Source: Bacteroidales bacterium (GTDB lineage: Bacteria; Bacteroidota; Bacteroidia; Bacteroidales; Muribaculaceae). From it: 64,000 nucleotides of DNA. Numbering within the stretch: the stretch's first letter is position 1; each line of letters opens with the position of its first letter. The notes under the pieces are model-generated. The model was given only the letters and a program-made list of their open reading frames with translations, made no database searches and was not told the DNA's origin. A program made the position numbers and the translations under genes. Positions 44,914 through 53,660 of the stretch are shown in pieces. Where the stretch lies: NCBI GenBank assembly GCA_003150235.1, contig QAMW01000036.1, positions 1 through 64,000 on the forward strand, written 5' to 3'.

Positions 44914-44945
44914 TGTATTGTTCGGTATATGTGTGAAATAATGGT

Positions 44946-46127
44946 TTATTCTACGTAAAGTATCAGCCCTTTAAGATACTCGCCTTCGGGATGGTATATG
45001 TTGACCGGATGGTCGGCGGGTTGGGTGAGCTGATGAAGTATGCGCACCTTGCGGCGACTCTGCGCCGCCGCCGAGAACACGGCAAGACGGAACTGTTCGC
45101 GGCTCACTGCCTGGGAGCATGAGAATGTAAACAGGATACCGCCCGGGGCGATTTTCTCAAATGCCTTGGCGTTTAGCTTGCGGTAACCGATAAGCGCGTT
45201 TTTTAGGGCGCTGCGGTGTTTTGCAAAAGCCGGGGGGTCAAGAATGATAAGGTCGTAGGGCGTATCCATCGCCGAGAGAAACTTGAACGCATCTTCAGCG
45301 TATGAAGTGTGACGCGTGTCATCGGGGAAATTCAGGCGCACATTGTCGTCGGTCAACGCTATCGCCTTTGCCGAGCTGTCGACCGAGTGTACAAGCTCGG
45401 CACCTCCGCGCAGGGCATACACAGAGAATCCGCCGGTGTAACAGAACATATTCAGCACCTTGCGGTTGTGGGCGTATTTTTCAAGCAGCGCGCGGTTATC
45501 ACGCTGGTCTACGAAAAATCCTGTTTTCTGTCCCTTCAACCAGTCGACATGAAATTTCAATCCGTTTTCTTCTGCGACATTGGTTGAATATGAGCCTACG
45601 ATATATTGGTTCTGGGGGTCGAGATGAGCCTTATATGGGAGAGTGGTCTCCGACTTGTAATATACATTTTTTATGCCCGCATCGGGAAGGTTGACCAGCT
45701 CCGAGGCGATAATATCGCGGGCAAAGTGCATTCCCGGAGAGTGAGCCTGCAGCACTGCCGTGTCGCCATAAACGTCAACGACCAGTCCTGGGAGAAAATC
45801 CCCCTCACCATGCACGAGACGGTAAGCGTTGTTATGCCGGTTGATGAGTTTAAGTGCACGCCGCAGCCGATACGCCGCTTTAAGACGCTCGCTGTAAAGC
45901 GCGGCGTCAACCGGCGAATCGCCCCATGCAAGTATCCTCACCGTGATGCTTCCAATCTGGTAGTGTCCTGTGCCGATGACATTGCCGGTCGAGGAAACCA
46001 CTTTCACCGTGTCGCCCTCCTCGATATTGTCAGGCTGACGTGCGACTGCACCTGAAAACACCCAGGGGTGAAGCCGTTCAAGCGATTGCTCCTTGCCTTT
46101 ACGTAATACTATTTCAGGGTAATTCAT
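44946..46127 (-). CDS. rlmI: 23S rRNA (cytosine-5-) methyltransferase, RlmI family
   Basis: A 393-residue class I SAM methyltransferase. An N-terminal PUA domain (LRKGKEQSLERLHPWVFSGA) precedes a catalytic domain with VLNMFCYTGGFSVYALRGG, LIILDPPAFAKH and FTFSCSQ containing the catalytic Cys. The family modifies C1962 of 23S rRNA in E. coli; the same target is likely here. Confidence 0.9.
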   Translation of the reverse strand: MNYPEIVLRKGKEQSLERLHPWVFSGAVARQPDNIEEGDTVKVVSSTGNVIGTGHYQIGSITVRILAWGDSPVDAALYSERLKAAYRLRRALKLINRHNNAYRLVHGEGDFLPGLVVDVYGDTAVLQAHSPGMHFARDIIASELVNLPDAGIKNVYYKSETTLPYKAHLDPQNQYIVGSYSTNVAEENGLKFHVDWLKGQKTGFFVDQRDNRALLEKYAHNRKVLNMFCYTGGFSVYALRGGAELVHSVDSSAKAIALTDDNVRLNFPDDTRHTSYAEDAFKFLSAMDTPYDLIILDPPAFAKHRSALKNALIGYRKLNAKAFEKIAPGGILFTFSCSQAVSREQFRLAVFSAAAQSRRKVRILHQLTQPADHPVNIYHPEGEYLKGLILYVE

Positions 46128-46145
46128 ATCGTTTCTAAAGATGTT

Positions 46146-47513
46146 TTATCGGAATATAAAGCGGTATATGTCGTTGCCGTTGGCATAGAGCAGAAGCAGG
46201 ATGAGGAATGCCATTCCGGCTATCTGCGCGTATTCCATGAATTTTTCACTCGGCTTGCGACGGGTGATGATTTCGTAGAGCAGGAACATGATGTGACCGC
46301 CGTCGAGAGCCGGGATTGGCAAAATGTTCATGAAAGCGAGTGCCACCGACAGGAATGCGGTGATTTCCCAGAAGGCAAGCCAACTCCATTTTTCAGGGAA
46401 CATGCTTCCTATCGCCCCGAATCCGCCAAGGCTTTTAGCTCCCTCTGCGGTGGCGACATATTTCATCGAATTGACATAGGCTGAAAGCTTGCCTGTGCCT
46501 ATTTCCCATCCCTTAGGTATGGACTGGAAAATGTTGTAGTGACGTGTCACTACAGGATATATGTCGGTAATCGGTTTCAGCTGTATGCCGATTTTACCTG
46601 CTTCCGTCGGTTTTATCGGTACGGTGATGGTGTCGCCGTCACGCACGAGTCGCATCCCCGTAGTCTGACCGGCACGTTTTGTAAGTTCAGCGGTAAACTC
46701 CGTATAAGATGGCGTAATGGCATCGCCTACAGAGATGATATGGTCGCCCGGCTGGAGTCCTGCCTCTTTCGCCGGTTCACCGTTGACCACGCTCTGCACG
46801 TAAACGGGCAAGCGGTAATTGAGAAATCCCTTGTCTTCGTTAAGACGGAAAATGAAGTTTTCGGGAATCGCTATATCGACAGAGTCCTTATGGTCGCGGA
46901 GTACCGTGATGGTCTTTGCCTCGACCATTTTCATCAGATGGTCGCCGGTCGATACATCGATTTTCTTTCCGTCGGCGAGAAGTGGGATGTCACCGTTGCG
47001 GAATCCTATTTCCTGCGCGGCAGGCACATATTCAAATCCTTCGTATGCCTGGTCGAGCGGAATATATTTTTCTCCCCAGTACCATGCTATGCCGGCGTAG
47101 ATTAGTATCGCCAGAATGAAATTCATCAATACTCCTGCAACCATGACGAGTAGCCGCTGATAGGCAGGTTTGGAGCGAAATTCCCACGGCTTAGCGGGCT
47201 GAGCCATCTGCTCCTTGTCCATTGACTCGTCAATCATGCCAGCAATCTTGACATAGCCGCCAAGCGGCAGCCAGCCAATGCCATACTCGGTGTCGCGCCA
47301 TGTCGCACGTTCCGGAGTGGCGGCATCGGAAGTTGTCTCTTTCTTCTTAGGCTTCCACTTGATAAGTGAAAACCACGGGTCGAAAAAGAGATAGAATTTC
47401 TCGACCTTTATGCCAAACATGCGGGCAAATATATAGTGTCCGAACTCATGGATGATTACCAGAAGTCCGAGCGCAAGGATGAGCTGTAACGCTTTTATCA
47501 GAAATGTTTCCAT
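46146..47513 (-). CDS. rseP: site-2 intramembrane zinc protease
   Basis: M50 metalloprotease of 455 residues. The zinc motif HEFGH is at 22-26 in the first membrane helix and the third ligand in ILPIPALDGGHIMF near residue 400. A PDZ domain at about 235-290 (KEAGLQPGDHIISVGD) gates access. The family cleaves anti-sigma factors after a site-1 cut. It follows dxr, the same order seen in many bacteria. Confidence 0.95.
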   Translation of the reverse strand: METFLIKALQLILALGLLVIIHEFGHYIFARMFGIKVEKFYLFFDPWFSLIKWKPKKKETTSDAATPERATWRDTEYGIGWLPLGGYVKIAGMIDESMDKEQMAQPAKPWEFRSKPAYQRLLVMVAGVLMNFILAILIYAGIAWYWGEKYIPLDQAYEGFEYVPAAQEIGFRNGDIPLLADGKKIDVSTGDHLMKMVEAKTITVLRDHKDSVDIAIPENFIFRLNEDKGFLNYRLPVYVQSVVNGEPAKEAGLQPGDHIISVGDAITPSYTEFTAELTKRAGQTTGMRLVRDGDTITVPIKPTEAGKIGIQLKPITDIYPVVTRHYNIFQSIPKGWEIGTGKLSAYVNSMKYVATAEGAKSLGGFGAIGSMFPEKWSWLAFWEITAFLSVALAFMNILPIPALDGGHIMFLLYEIITRRKPSEKFMEYAQIAGMAFLILLLLYANGNDIYRFIFR

Positions 47514-47556
47514 TATTTATCGGTTGTGATTGTAGATGTGTTTGTGGTGTTTATTG

Positions 47557-48717
47557 TCAGCCGTTTATGAGTGAGGCGGCATATTTCCGTGTCTCGGCAT
47601 TGGTAGCGACATAATCGTCGTAGGTAGGCGACGCGATAAACGGCATTGCCTCTATCGAGCGTTCGATTATACGGCGTATGTCGAGGAAAGGTATCTGTCC
47701 CTTTAGGAATGCGGCTACGGCAATCTCGTTTGCCGCGTTTACTACACACGCCACGTTACCGCCTTTTTCCAGTGAATAATATGCGAGTTTAAGCAACGGG
47801 AAGCGTTCAAAGTCGGGCTCGAAGAACTCCAGGCGGGAGTAGTCGGCAATCGACAGGCCCTTGCGGTCAGTGGGCAGACGGTGGGCAAATCCGAGGGCAT
47901 AACGTATGGGAAGGTGCATGTCGGGGAGACCGAGCTGCGCTTTTATTGAGCCGTCGACAAATTCCACCATAGAGTGAACTATTGACTGAGGATGAACCAC
48001 GGCACTGATTTTGTCGGCAGGCACGTCGAAAAGCCAGCGCGCCTCGATGATTTCAAATGCCTTGTTGAGCATGGTAGCCGAGTCAATCGTGATTTTCGCC
48101 CCCATCGACCAGTTAGGGTGGGCAAGGGCATCTTTGACTGTGACATGCTCCATCTCCTTGATTGACATGTTACGGAACGGTCCTCCCGACGCCGTGATAA
48201 GAAGACGTCGTATAGAGTCATGGCTCTCCCCGACGAGCGACTGGTAGATAGCCGAATGCTCGGAATCGATGGGCATCAGCGCTGATTTGGACTTTGCAAG
48301 ACGGCTTGTCACCAGCTCACCCGCCACTACAAGAGTTTCCTTGTTGGCAAGGGCGATGTCTTTATTGTGCTCAATCGCTTTAAGTGTAGGCTCAAGTCCG
48401 CTGTATCCCACTGTTGCTATTACAGCCGTGTCAATTCCGGGTAGCGATATCGCCGCCTCGGCGACCGCCTTTGAGCCGGTCTCGACGGTAATTCCCAGCG
48501 GCGTAAGCGAATCGCGCAGACGGCTGTAGCCGCGTTCATCAGCAATCACTACTTTTTCCGGTCGGTGGGTCATTGCCTGCTTTTCAAGCAGGTCGACATT
48601 TGAACCTCCCACGAGCACTGCCGCGCGGAATAATTGAGGATACTCTGAAATTATATCAAGTGTCTGTACGCCAATCGAGCCGGTGCTTCCGATGACGGCG
48701 AGTTGTTTCTGTCTCAT
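47557..48717 (-). CDS. dxr: 1-deoxy-D-xylulose 5-phosphate reductoisomerase
   Basis: NADPH-dependent enzyme of the MEP isoprenoid pathway (EC 1.1.1.267). GSTGSIGVQTLDII is at residues 10-23. Metal/substrate motifs: LMPIDSEHSAI, LITASGGPFR and HPNWSMGAKITIDSATM. Length of 386 residues is normal. It has its own TAAATTTG promoter box (48738-48745) and probably leads the dxr-rseP-rlmI-peptidase-prmA series. Confidence 0.96.
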   Translation of the reverse strand: MRQKQLAVIGSTGSIGVQTLDIISEYPQLFRAAVLVGGSNVDLLEKQAMTHRPEKVVIADERGYSRLRDSLTPLGITVETGSKAVAEAAISLPGIDTAVIATVGYSGLEPTLKAIEHNKDIALANKETLVVAGELVTSRLAKSKSALMPIDSEHSAIYQSLVGESHDSIRRLLITASGGPFRNMSIKEMEHVTVKDALAHPNWSMGAKITIDSATMLNKAFEIIEARWLFDVPADKISAVVHPQSIVHSMVEFVDGSIKAQLGLPDMHLPIRYALGFAHRLPTDRKGLSIADYSRLEFFEPDFERFPLLKLAYYSLEKGGNVACVVNAANEIAVAAFLKGQIPFLDIRRIIERSIEAMPFIASPTYDDYVATNAETRKYAASLING

Positions 48718-48737
48718 TATATATATTAATGTGTCTG

Positions 48738-48745
48738 CAAATTTA
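48738..48745 (-). promoter_or_regulatory. TAnnTTTG promoter box of dxr
   Basis: TAAATTTG on the minus strand lies 20 bp upstream of the dxr ATG. Confidence 0.55.
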
Positions 48746-48834
48746 CGGCAATTTCACCTATTATAAAAGAAAAAATCATATTAAGTGGCATGTATGTTAA
48801 CTTCAGCCACTGACCGGCATTTGCCGGCGCCTTG

Positions 48835-49698
48835 TCAGAAGGAGATGTATTCACGCGGGTTAAGGGCGGCGCCTTTGTTCCACAACTCAAAAGTGAGGCC
48901 AGTGTCGTTGCCTTCACCTTTCGGCGCTGTAACACCGATTACCGACCCTTTGTCGACCTTGTCACCGGGCTGGACAAAGGGTGTCGCCATGCCCGTGTAT
49001 TTTGATACAAATCCGTTGGGATGCTGGATGATAATCGTGTTTTTCCCTTTCATGGTCGCGTATGAGTCGATGACAGTACCGGAATAGATGGCACTTACGG
49101 TCGATGATGGCGATGTGGTAAGGACGATTGAGAACTTTGACCGGGATTCGGGCTGAAGCTCAGTGGCGTTGCTCACCGGAGGATAGAACGATATGCCGTC
49201 GGCTGCAATAGGCGACAGTACATTCAGGTTGAACCGCTCATTCTCTTCAAACTGGCGTACAAACTGACGTTCGTTTTCCGAAGCAGGCAGGAGAGAGTCG
49301 GGCGACATCGGCTCCCCCTGGACAGGTGTCACGGTTACAGTGATTGTATCCGAGGGATTGGTGAGCAGAGCTTCCAGATTTGTGATATAGGCATTGTTTA
49401 TGTTTACTTGCGTGGCAAGAGAGTCGATTCTCATGGAGTTGACAATATTCTCCTGTCGTTGTCCCTCTTTGAGGTAGCCTGGGAGTAGTGTGCGTATCGG
49501 CGACAGTACTATGATTGTGGCAACGAGGCAGCTCAGTGCCGACACCAGAAGTAATGTCGCGATAACAATCTCGGTGCGTGTGAATTTGATTGTCCACACT
49601 TCGTTAAACCTGTTTTCATTTATAAACGATAGCCTGAATCGGCTCTTGGTCTTGAATGAATGTTTAGATTTCTTAATGTTATCGTGTAGCTCGGTCAT
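48835..49698 (-). CDS. M23/LytM-family protein with degenerate active site
   Basis: A 287-residue protein with a basic cytoplasmic tail, one membrane helix (IVIATLLLVSALSCLVATII), a coiled stalk and a C-terminal LytM domain (IIIQHPNGFVSKYTGMATPF, VQPGDKVDKGSVIGVTAPKG, TGLTFELWNKGAALNP). The usual zinc ligands are lost: the final HxH before FEL is GLT here, and the first His...Asp segment is replaced by GISFYPPVS. It is therefore probably not a hydrolase; EnvC/NlpD-type LytM proteins with lost ligands activate amidases. A TATATTTG box lies at 49733-49740. Confidence 0.85.
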   Translation of the reverse strand: MTELHDNIKKSKHSFKTKSRFRLSFINENRFNEVWTIKFTRTEIVIATLLLVSALSCLVATIIVLSPIRTLLPGYLKEGQRQENIVNSMRIDSLATQVNINNAYITNLEALLTNPSDTITVTVTPVQGEPMSPDSLLPASENERQFVRQFEENERFNLNVLSPIAADGISFYPPVSNATELQPESRSKFSIVLTTSPSSTVSAIYSGTVIDSYATMKGKNTIIIQHPNGFVSKYTGMATPFVQPGDKVDKGSVIGVTAPKGEGNDTGLTFELWNKGAALNPREYISF

Positions 49699-49732
49699 GG
49701 GCGGTCATTCAATGAATAAGAAAAAAGAAATA

Positions 49733-49740
49733 CAAATATA
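49733..49740 (-). promoter_or_regulatory. TAnnTTTG promoter box of the LytM-like gene
   Basis: TATATTTG on the minus strand lies 34 bp before the ATG at 49698. Confidence 0.45.
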
Positions 49741-49870
49741 AGCATATTTTTGTAGAATTAATACAATGTTAAATTTCTAAACGGATTGAAACGGTGCTAA
49801 ATAGCATGAAAATTAGTATATAAAGCAGTGTGAACTTTAACATTCGCGTGTTAAATTATGTCCAAAAAAG

Positions 49871-49901
49871 TTGCATGATATTCAACAAAACTATACCTTT
49901 G
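49871..49901 (+). promoter_or_regulatory. promoter of the OmpA gene, with 145-base AT-rich leader
   Basis: TTG (49871-49873) and TACCTTTG (49894-49901) have exactly 20 bp between them, matching the phylum consensus. The 49699-50049 intergenic region is otherwise AT-rich with no gene. The transcript leader would be about 145 bases, the longest in the window, and may carry stability or translation signals for this abundant protein. Confidence 0.65.
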
Positions 49902-50049
49902 TGAAAAAATTTAATGAACAAAGGGAAATATCTTTGTGTTAATATACCAAAACTTATGAGGCCGGTAGATGACGATAAAAAGCCGGTTGAGTGGTTTAGA
50001 AAATAATGAAGGGTTTAAAATAATTTGTATAAATTAAAATTAAAGAAGA

Positions 50050-51246
50050 ATGAAAAAGAACATCCTTTTTGGTTTTGCTGCAGCGGGAGCCATGCTTCTT
50101 TCAGCAAACGAAGCTAACGCCCAGGAGGCTATAGTGATTGAGGAAGCTACATTCACAGAAGTAGAGTGTGCCGATCACTACTATTCGGGAAAGAAGGATA
50201 ACTGGTTTATCCAGATTGGCGCCGGTATGGAATTGCCTATCGTAGAACATTCACCTCACTCTGCTAAACGTCACATCACTGCTGCTTATGGCGCAGGATT
50301 CGGTAAATGGTTCACTCCCTATCTGGGATGGCGTATCAGCGCACAGGGCGGTGCTTATCACTTTGATGCCGCAGGTGCATACCGCAAGGCTAAGTTTGTT
50401 AACGCTAACCTCGACTTGATGTGGGATATGTTTAACAGCTTCAGCGTAAATGACAACCGCGTATTCAGCATCGTACCTTTCGTCGGTGTCGGCGGTTCTT
50501 ATTCTTGGGATTTCACTGCTCCTTACGATGCTTACACTCCCGAGAATCACGGACGTCACAAAACTAAAGTATGGCAGGTTCCTGTATCAGTAGGTATGCA
50601 GTTCCGTTTCCGTCTTTGCGAGTATGTTGACTTCTTCGCTGAAGGCCGCTACTCATTCTACGGTGACACTTTCGATGGCATCGCTTACGGTACTAACTCA
50701 ATCGACATGAACCTTACCGCTATGGGTGGTTTCACTTTCAACCTCGGTGGCAAGAAGTTCAAATCATTCAACCCCTGTTCTTATCTTGGCTACATCAGCC
50801 AGCTCAACGGTCAGATCAACGACCTCCGCAGCGAGCTCGCCAACACCGGCGCACGTCTTGCAGCTGCTGAGGCTCAGCTCCCCTGCCCCGAGGTAGTAGC
50901 TGTTGAATGTCCTGAAGTAGGCGCTCCGTTGATGTCAACTGTACGCTTCACTATCAACTCTGCCAAGATATCTTCTATGGAAGCTGTCAATGTCTACAAC
51001 ATCGCGCAGTGGATGAAGGCTAATCCCGACACCAAGGTTGTCATCAAGGGTTACGCTGACAAGGATACCGGTACTGCAGAGTACAACCTCAAGCTCTCTG
51101 AGCGTCGTGCACAGAACGTATTCAACATGCTTACCAAGGAATACGGCATCGCAGCTGACCGTCTGACAGTTAAGGCTGAAGGTAGTGCTTCACAGATTTA
51201 CGACACTAACAACTGGAACCGTATCGTAATCTTCTCACAGGACTAA
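50050..51246 (+). CDS. OmpA-family outer-membrane protein
   Basis: A 398-residue protein with a signal peptide (MKKNILFGFAAAGAMLLSAN, then EANA). The N-terminal barrel spans about 50-240 (YGAGFGKWFTPYLGWRISAQ). A short coiled coil (LNGQINDLRSELANTGARLA) and a CPEVVAVECPEVG linker follow. The OmpA domain at about 297-398 carries STVRFTINSAKISS, IKGYADKDTGT and NLKLSERRAQNV, which bind peptidoglycan. Its codon choice is more uniform than its neighbours' and the terminator is very strong, suggesting a highly expressed major outer-membrane protein. Confidence 0.92.
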   Translation: MKKNILFGFAAAGAMLLSANEANAQEAIVIEEATFTEVECADHYYSGKKDNWFIQIGAGMELPIVEHSPHSAKRHITAAYGAGFGKWFTPYLGWRISAQGGAYHFDAAGAYRKAKFVNANLDLMWDMFNSFSVNDNRVFSIVPFVGVGGSYSWDFTAPYDAYTPENHGRHKTKVWQVPVSVGMQFRFRLCEYVDFFAEGRYSFYGDTFDGIAYGTNSIDMNLTAMGGFTFNLGGKKFKSFNPCSYLGYISQLNGQINDLRSELANTGARLAAAEAQLPCPEVVAVECPEVGAPLMSTVRFTINSAKISSMEAVNVYNIAQWMKANPDTKVVIKGYADKDTGTAEYNLKLSERRAQNVFNMLTKEYGIAADRLTVKAEGSASQIYDTNNWNRIVIFSQD

Positions 51247-51275
51247 TTTAAGGTAAAGCCTAAATAAACCCTTTT

Positions 51276-51306
51276 GCCTCCGCCCCTTTCGGGCGGAGGC
51301 TTTTTT
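51276..51306 (+). terminator. strong intrinsic terminator after the OmpA gene
   Basis: A perfect 10-bp GC-rich stem (GCCTCCGCCC with its complement, loop CTTTC) is followed directly by six T residues. Confidence 0.95.
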
Positions 51307-51405
51307 ATATCCCGATATTACATGTTTTCATCTTTTTAATATAAGTTTGGCATAAGTTTTGCTGTAAGGATTGTTATTAACTGAAACAGATTCCATACCT
51401 ATATT

Positions 51406-53595
51406 ATGATACAGCATCCTACGGGCAATCTGCCCGCCAAGATAGAAAATTATGTCGCGCAGAAACGCCTGCGCGATGCTTTCGGCTTGTTACGCCATTA
51501 CAGCGCTTCACTGGGCGACTGGCGCATAACCGACCGCATAGACCATCTCGAGCAATCTTACTCGATGATGCTGCGCTACGCCGTGGATGGCGTTGACGAC
51601 CCCTCGCGCGATGAGATATATCATTCGATAGTAAGGGGCATATTCGAGATACTTGACAGGGTAAACCGTGAACTAAGCCGTCAGAAGTCGCCTGCCATAT
51701 ATTTCAGCACACTCCGATACGAGGACTTGCAGCATGACACGTTGAAAGGTCTTGCCGACAGCTATCTGTCGGCATTGTCGAAACTCTCACTATACAATAT
51801 TGCCGCCGGCAATTCAACGGCAGCCGCCGATGTGAAAGAAAAGGAGGAACTTGAACGAAGGATTTTCAATCGTATATGGGTGACACACCCTCTTTCGCCG
51901 GATGAGGTGGCGATAGTGTCGGCGATGTTGTCGGGTGAGGAGGTTCCTGCTTATTTCAAGGATATGGTAGTGTCGGCGCTCCTTCTCGGGCTGCTGCAAT
52001 ATTACGATGAGTCGCGTCTGAACATATTGCTTGACACCTATCAGTCAGCAAAGACGAGGGTCATAGCTATACGTGCTCTGTGTGCCGCACTGATGGCAAT
52101 GTATGTCAACCGCTCGAGAATATCCGGCTCGCGGCTTGAGAAGCGAATAGCCGCGTTGCGTGACACGACATCATGGCATAGCGATGTGAAAGAGGTGTTT
52201 CTGGAATTTATACGCACCCGCGACACGGAACGAATCAACCGCAAAATGCAGGAGGAGCTACTTCCGAGTATGCTCAAGCTGCGTCCCGATATAGCCAAAC
52301 GTATGAAGGGCAGCGCTGTTGACATGTCGGATATGGAGGAGAATCCCGAATGGCAGGAACTTCTTGACAAGTCCGGTATCACTGACAAGCTCAAGGAGCT
52401 TACCAAGATGCAGGAAGATGGAGGTGACGTGTTCATGATGACATTCTCCAATCTTAAGTATTTCCCGTTTTTCTCCGAGGTGGCAAACTGGTTCATGCCT
52501 TTCCATATAGACCATTCGTCAGTGAAAGATGCGCTTGGAGGCGAGTTGTCGACAATAGGCGACATGGTGGCGTCGTCGCCTTTTTTCTGTGACGGTGACA
52601 AATATTCGTTTGTACTTGCGCTTGCCTCTGTGCCTGCCGCTCAGAAGCGGATGATGCTTTCGCAGTTTGACGCACAGCGCATCAACGAGCTTGAATTGCA
52701 GAGAGCCACTCTTTCGGGTGGAGAGGTCTCGGCAGGGCAGATTGCCAATAAATATGTGCAGAATATATATCGTTTTTTCAAACTGTATCGCCGTAAAGGC
52801 GATTTCAATGACCCGTTCTCGCGCCCGATCAACCTGCTTCAGCTACCGTTTGTTGCTCCCGACTTGACCGATGTGGAGACGCTGCCGGTGGTCAGCGAGT
52901 TTTATTTCAAGCGAGGATATTATGAAGATGCCGCCCATGTGTTCGGGATGCTTGCCGATGTTGTGCCGCCTGACGCGCAGATTTATCAGAAGCTTGGTTA
53001 CTGTCGTGCAAAGCTGGGCGACACTGCAGGGGCACTCGACTATTACAAGCAGGCTGAGCTTCTTAACGGCGAGAGTCTGTGGACTTTGCGGCGCATAGCC
53101 AACTGTTATAAGGAACTTGACAACCCGGAAATGGCGCTTGAATATTACCGCCGGGTTGAGGCGAAAAAGCCCGATGATCTCGGGGTGGCATTGAGCATAG
53201 GTCATTGCTATCTTGAGCTTGACCGCTACGATGATGCGCTCCGCTATTATTTCAAGGTGGAATTTCTTGATGACAAGTCGACACGCGCGTGGAGACCGAT
53301 CGCGTGGACATCGTTTGTAGCGGGCGACTTTGACCAGAGCCGCAGCTACTACGAAAAGGTGCTGACCGACCATCCCTCGGCATCCGACTATCTCAATATG
53401 GGGCATCTTTATCTTGCTGCCGGCAATATAAAGGAGGCATTGAACTACTACGGACTCTCGGTCGATAATGAAAGCGACGGCACTGAAGGTTTCATCAGAA
53501 GTTTCAAGTCCGATGTTCCCCGCCTTGTTTCCGCAGGGGTGTCGGAGTCGCTTTTGCCGCTTATAATCGATGCATTGTTATATTCACGGGACTGA
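51406..53595 (+). CDS. TPR repeat protein
   Basis: A 729-residue soluble protein with no signal peptide or membrane helix. The first 490 residues are helical and of no family I know (LPAKIENYVAQKRLRDAFGL; DMSDMEENPEWQELLDKSGI). TPR repeats cover about 495-690 (YEDAAHVFGMLADVVPPDAQ, PEMALEYYRRVEAKKPDDLG, YDDALRYYFKVEFLDDKSTR). It probably acts as a cytoplasmic scaffold; partner unknown. A weak hairpin (CCCGA-ttg-TCGGG, 53601-53613, then ATTTTT) may end its transcript. Confidence 0.75.
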   Translation: MIQHPTGNLPAKIENYVAQKRLRDAFGLLRHYSASLGDWRITDRIDHLEQSYSMMLRYAVDGVDDPSRDEIYHSIVRGIFEILDRVNRELSRQKSPAIYFSTLRYEDLQHDTLKGLADSYLSALSKLSLYNIAAGNSTAAADVKEKEELERRIFNRIWVTHPLSPDEVAIVSAMLSGEEVPAYFKDMVVSALLLGLLQYYDESRLNILLDTYQSAKTRVIAIRALCAALMAMYVNRSRISGSRLEKRIAALRDTTSWHSDVKEVFLEFIRTRDTERINRKMQEELLPSMLKLRPDIAKRMKGSAVDMSDMEENPEWQELLDKSGITDKLKELTKMQEDGGDVFMMTFSNLKYFPFFSEVANWFMPFHIDHSSVKDALGGELSTIGDMVASSPFFCDGDKYSFVLALASVPAAQKRMMLSQFDAQRINELELQRATLSGGEVSAGQIANKYVQNIYRFFKLYRRKGDFNDPFSRPINLLQLPFVAPDLTDVETLPVVSEFYFKRGYYEDAAHVFGMLADVVPPDAQIYQKLGYCRAKLGDTAGALDYYKQAELLNGESLWTLRRIANCYKELDNPEMALEYYRRVEAKKPDDLGVALSIGHCYLELDRYDDALRYYFKVEFLDDKSTRAWRPIAWTSFVAGDFDQSRSYYEKVLTDHPSASDYLNMGHLYLAAGNIKEALNYYGLSVDNESDGTEGFIRSFKSDVPRLVSAGVSESLLPLIIDALLYSRD

Positions 53596-53622
53596 TAAAC
53601 CCCGATTGTCGGGATTTTTCAT

Positions 53623-53630
53623 TAACTTTG
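53623..53630 (+). promoter_or_regulatory. TAnnTTTG promoter box of the M3 peptidase gene
   Basis: TAACTTTG lies 30 bp upstream of the preferred ATG at 53661. Confidence 0.55.
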
Positions 53631-53660
53631 TGGGCTTGCGAAACTTAAATGGTAAAAGTT

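Noticed and set aside
48814..48827. CCGGCA/TGCCGG hairpin after the LytM-like gene as terminator
   Set aside because: The stem is only six pairs and no T-run follows on the minus strand.
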